Source of the DNA: Gadus chalcogrammus
Taxonomy: Eukaryota; Chordata; Actinopteri; Gadiformes; Gadidae
Direction of reading: 5' to 3'
DNA: 64,000 nucleotides
Assembly (NCBI RefSeq): GCF_026213295.1
Contig: NC_079431.1
Location: forward strand, 9,952,573-10,016,572
The notes beneath the pieces were generated by a model that was not told the origin of the DNA, made no database searches, and saw only the letters and a list, made by a program, of their open reading frames with translations. The position numbers were made by a program, and so were the translations under genes. Shown here in pieces: positions 62,801 through 64,000 of the stretch; positions within the stretch are counted from its first letter, which is position 1, and each line of letters begins with the position of its first letter.

Positions 62801-62989
62801 CATTCTATACACAGACTTTTATGGGTCATTTTATTCACACTTTGTTAAAAAAAAATGATGGTGTTGGATGAATAGCTAAGTGGTGAGGCAATGGACAGTG
62901 TTAAAAACAAGAATTTATTATTGAATAGGAGGCTAAATCTGTTACCTTGGATAACATGAAAGTTGGCTAGGACCTCAGATCCTGTCGTA
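62801..62989. other. Non-coding spacer
   Basis: A9 run near 62845; nothing else is seen. Confidence 0.55.
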
Positions 62990-63018
62990 GTGTGTGTGTG
63001 TGTGTCTGTGTGTGTGCG
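62990..63018. repeat. Short (GT)n microsatellite
   Basis: A 29-base GT tract with one TC and one GC substitution. Confidence 0.95.
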
Positions 63019-64000
63019 TCAAGTGAGGGAAATGAGAAGGTGAAACTAGAGTCGTCAAAAAAAAAGAACTAATTACTCTAAAAGATGGATTACATTCAAA
63101 TCCCCATTTATTCAGAGGCCGGGCATAATGGTTTATTAACTTTCTATAATTGACTGTCATTATAATTGAGTGCGGTTGAGTCTCTGCAGGGATTTAAATA
63201 TTTGATTTAAGAAACAACTGGTTTTTATGCTGCAATTTTTCTTAACACTAATTACTTATGTGTTGTAGGTATTAACATGTATGATACTGTAAATAGGAGA
63301 TATTTGTCTGTTTCATGCACTTGACTCTTGTTAAAACGTTTTTGTTATGCAACCATGTTTGTTATTTATGAAAACTTTGTAAACTATACCTTCTAGCTAT
63401 CAGAGAACCGCACCTTGCAGATAACTTACCCATGCAAATTAACGTAAATATTTAGTCAAAAACAATCTAGTCCTTTGTGGTGAGCATGATGCATAATGTT
63501 GTGGAAAAGATTAAAGATTTGTACTGGTGGTCATCAGCCACAAACACAGCTGGAATTCCTAAACAACTCCTTATCTCTGAAAACATAAGGAATTCTATGT
63601 TTTTTTAACATTTGAAAATGGTGTAATATAAAACTATATATATTAAATAAAAGTATGCCCTGCTGTATTTGCTGAATCTTTGTTTTGAATGTGATGCTCC
63701 ACACAAGGAAAATCAAAAGCCCAAACAAAAAGTAGTTTCTCTTCTCTGTTTCCTATCTTCTCTTGTAGTTTTTATTTTTTTTATTATATAGTATCTTCTA
63801 TAAGACTCAGCATTTACAGTATTAAACGTTCTTAGCTATTTTGCACTAGTGCAAGACTTATCGGTGTATCTGCATTTATAGAATGAATGAAGCAGGCACT
63901 TAGCATTATTTCTATAGTCCAACAAACAACCACCTTCCATTGAGCTGCCAGTAACAAAGACATTGTTGCGTTCGCTCTCACAAACACACATGTCGGACAC
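63019..64000. other. AT-rich non-coding stretch
   Basis: No gene or repeat is recognised to the end of the window. Confidence 0.6.

Overview
The window reads as vertebrate nuclear DNA, most likely from a teleost (ray-finned) fish. It is AT-rich with no dense coding. It carries very long CA/GT microsatellites and several repeats of kinds typical of fish genomes: a tRNA-derived SINE with a CTTTGCTGCATGTC-like tail, a TTAA-type DNA transposon with AAAGGGGACATATTATG ends, a PIF/Harbinger MITE with TGCCGCTTTTCCACC ends, a LINE 3' end with a GCCCCGGATAAGCGG-type tail, and an L1/Tx1-type ORF2 relic. No bacterial or viral gene organisation is present. Species cannot be fixed from sequence reading alone.

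I find no protein-coding gene that I would defend. The window looks like a gene desert or part of a very long intron. The only candidate host coding segment is a weak terminal-exon-like stretch on the minus strand at 33013-33216. Nearly all other open frames are chance frames, or run through microsatellites and transposon relics.

Layout. 0.5-2.1 kb: hAT-like fragment, a 107-bp tandem repeat and two hairpin repeats. 3.0-5.0 kb: a TTAA-flanked DNA transposon of about 1.37 kb with a SINE nested inside, followed by a further interspersed repeat. 10.4-10.6 kb: LINE 3' end. 13-17 kb: TIR-like fragments and an old SINE copy. 21.5-22.0 kb: a TIR element carrying a 181-bp internal duplication. 26.5-27.1 kb: a complete Harbinger MITE (536 bp) with intact TAA target duplication. 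40.9-41.8 kb: L1-like ORF2 relic. 45.1-45.85 kb: composite repeat ending in a 145-bp near-perfect hairpin. 46.4 and 58.3-58.9 kb: two CpG-rich terminal-inverted-repeat elements. Large GT/CA arrays lie at 8.6, 17.4, 27.3, 37.0 and 55.0 kb.

Between the repeats are stretches of balanced-composition, non-repetitive, non-coding sequence with homeodomain-like TAATTA/ATTA cores (for example 2.70-2.96, 35.4-35.8, 39.6-39.9, 49.5-49.8, 57.65-57.87 and 59.26-59.47 kb). By composition alone these are the best candidates for conserved cis-regulatory elements. If confirmed by alignment, the window would be a regulatory desert beside a developmental gene. This is inference and needs comparative data.
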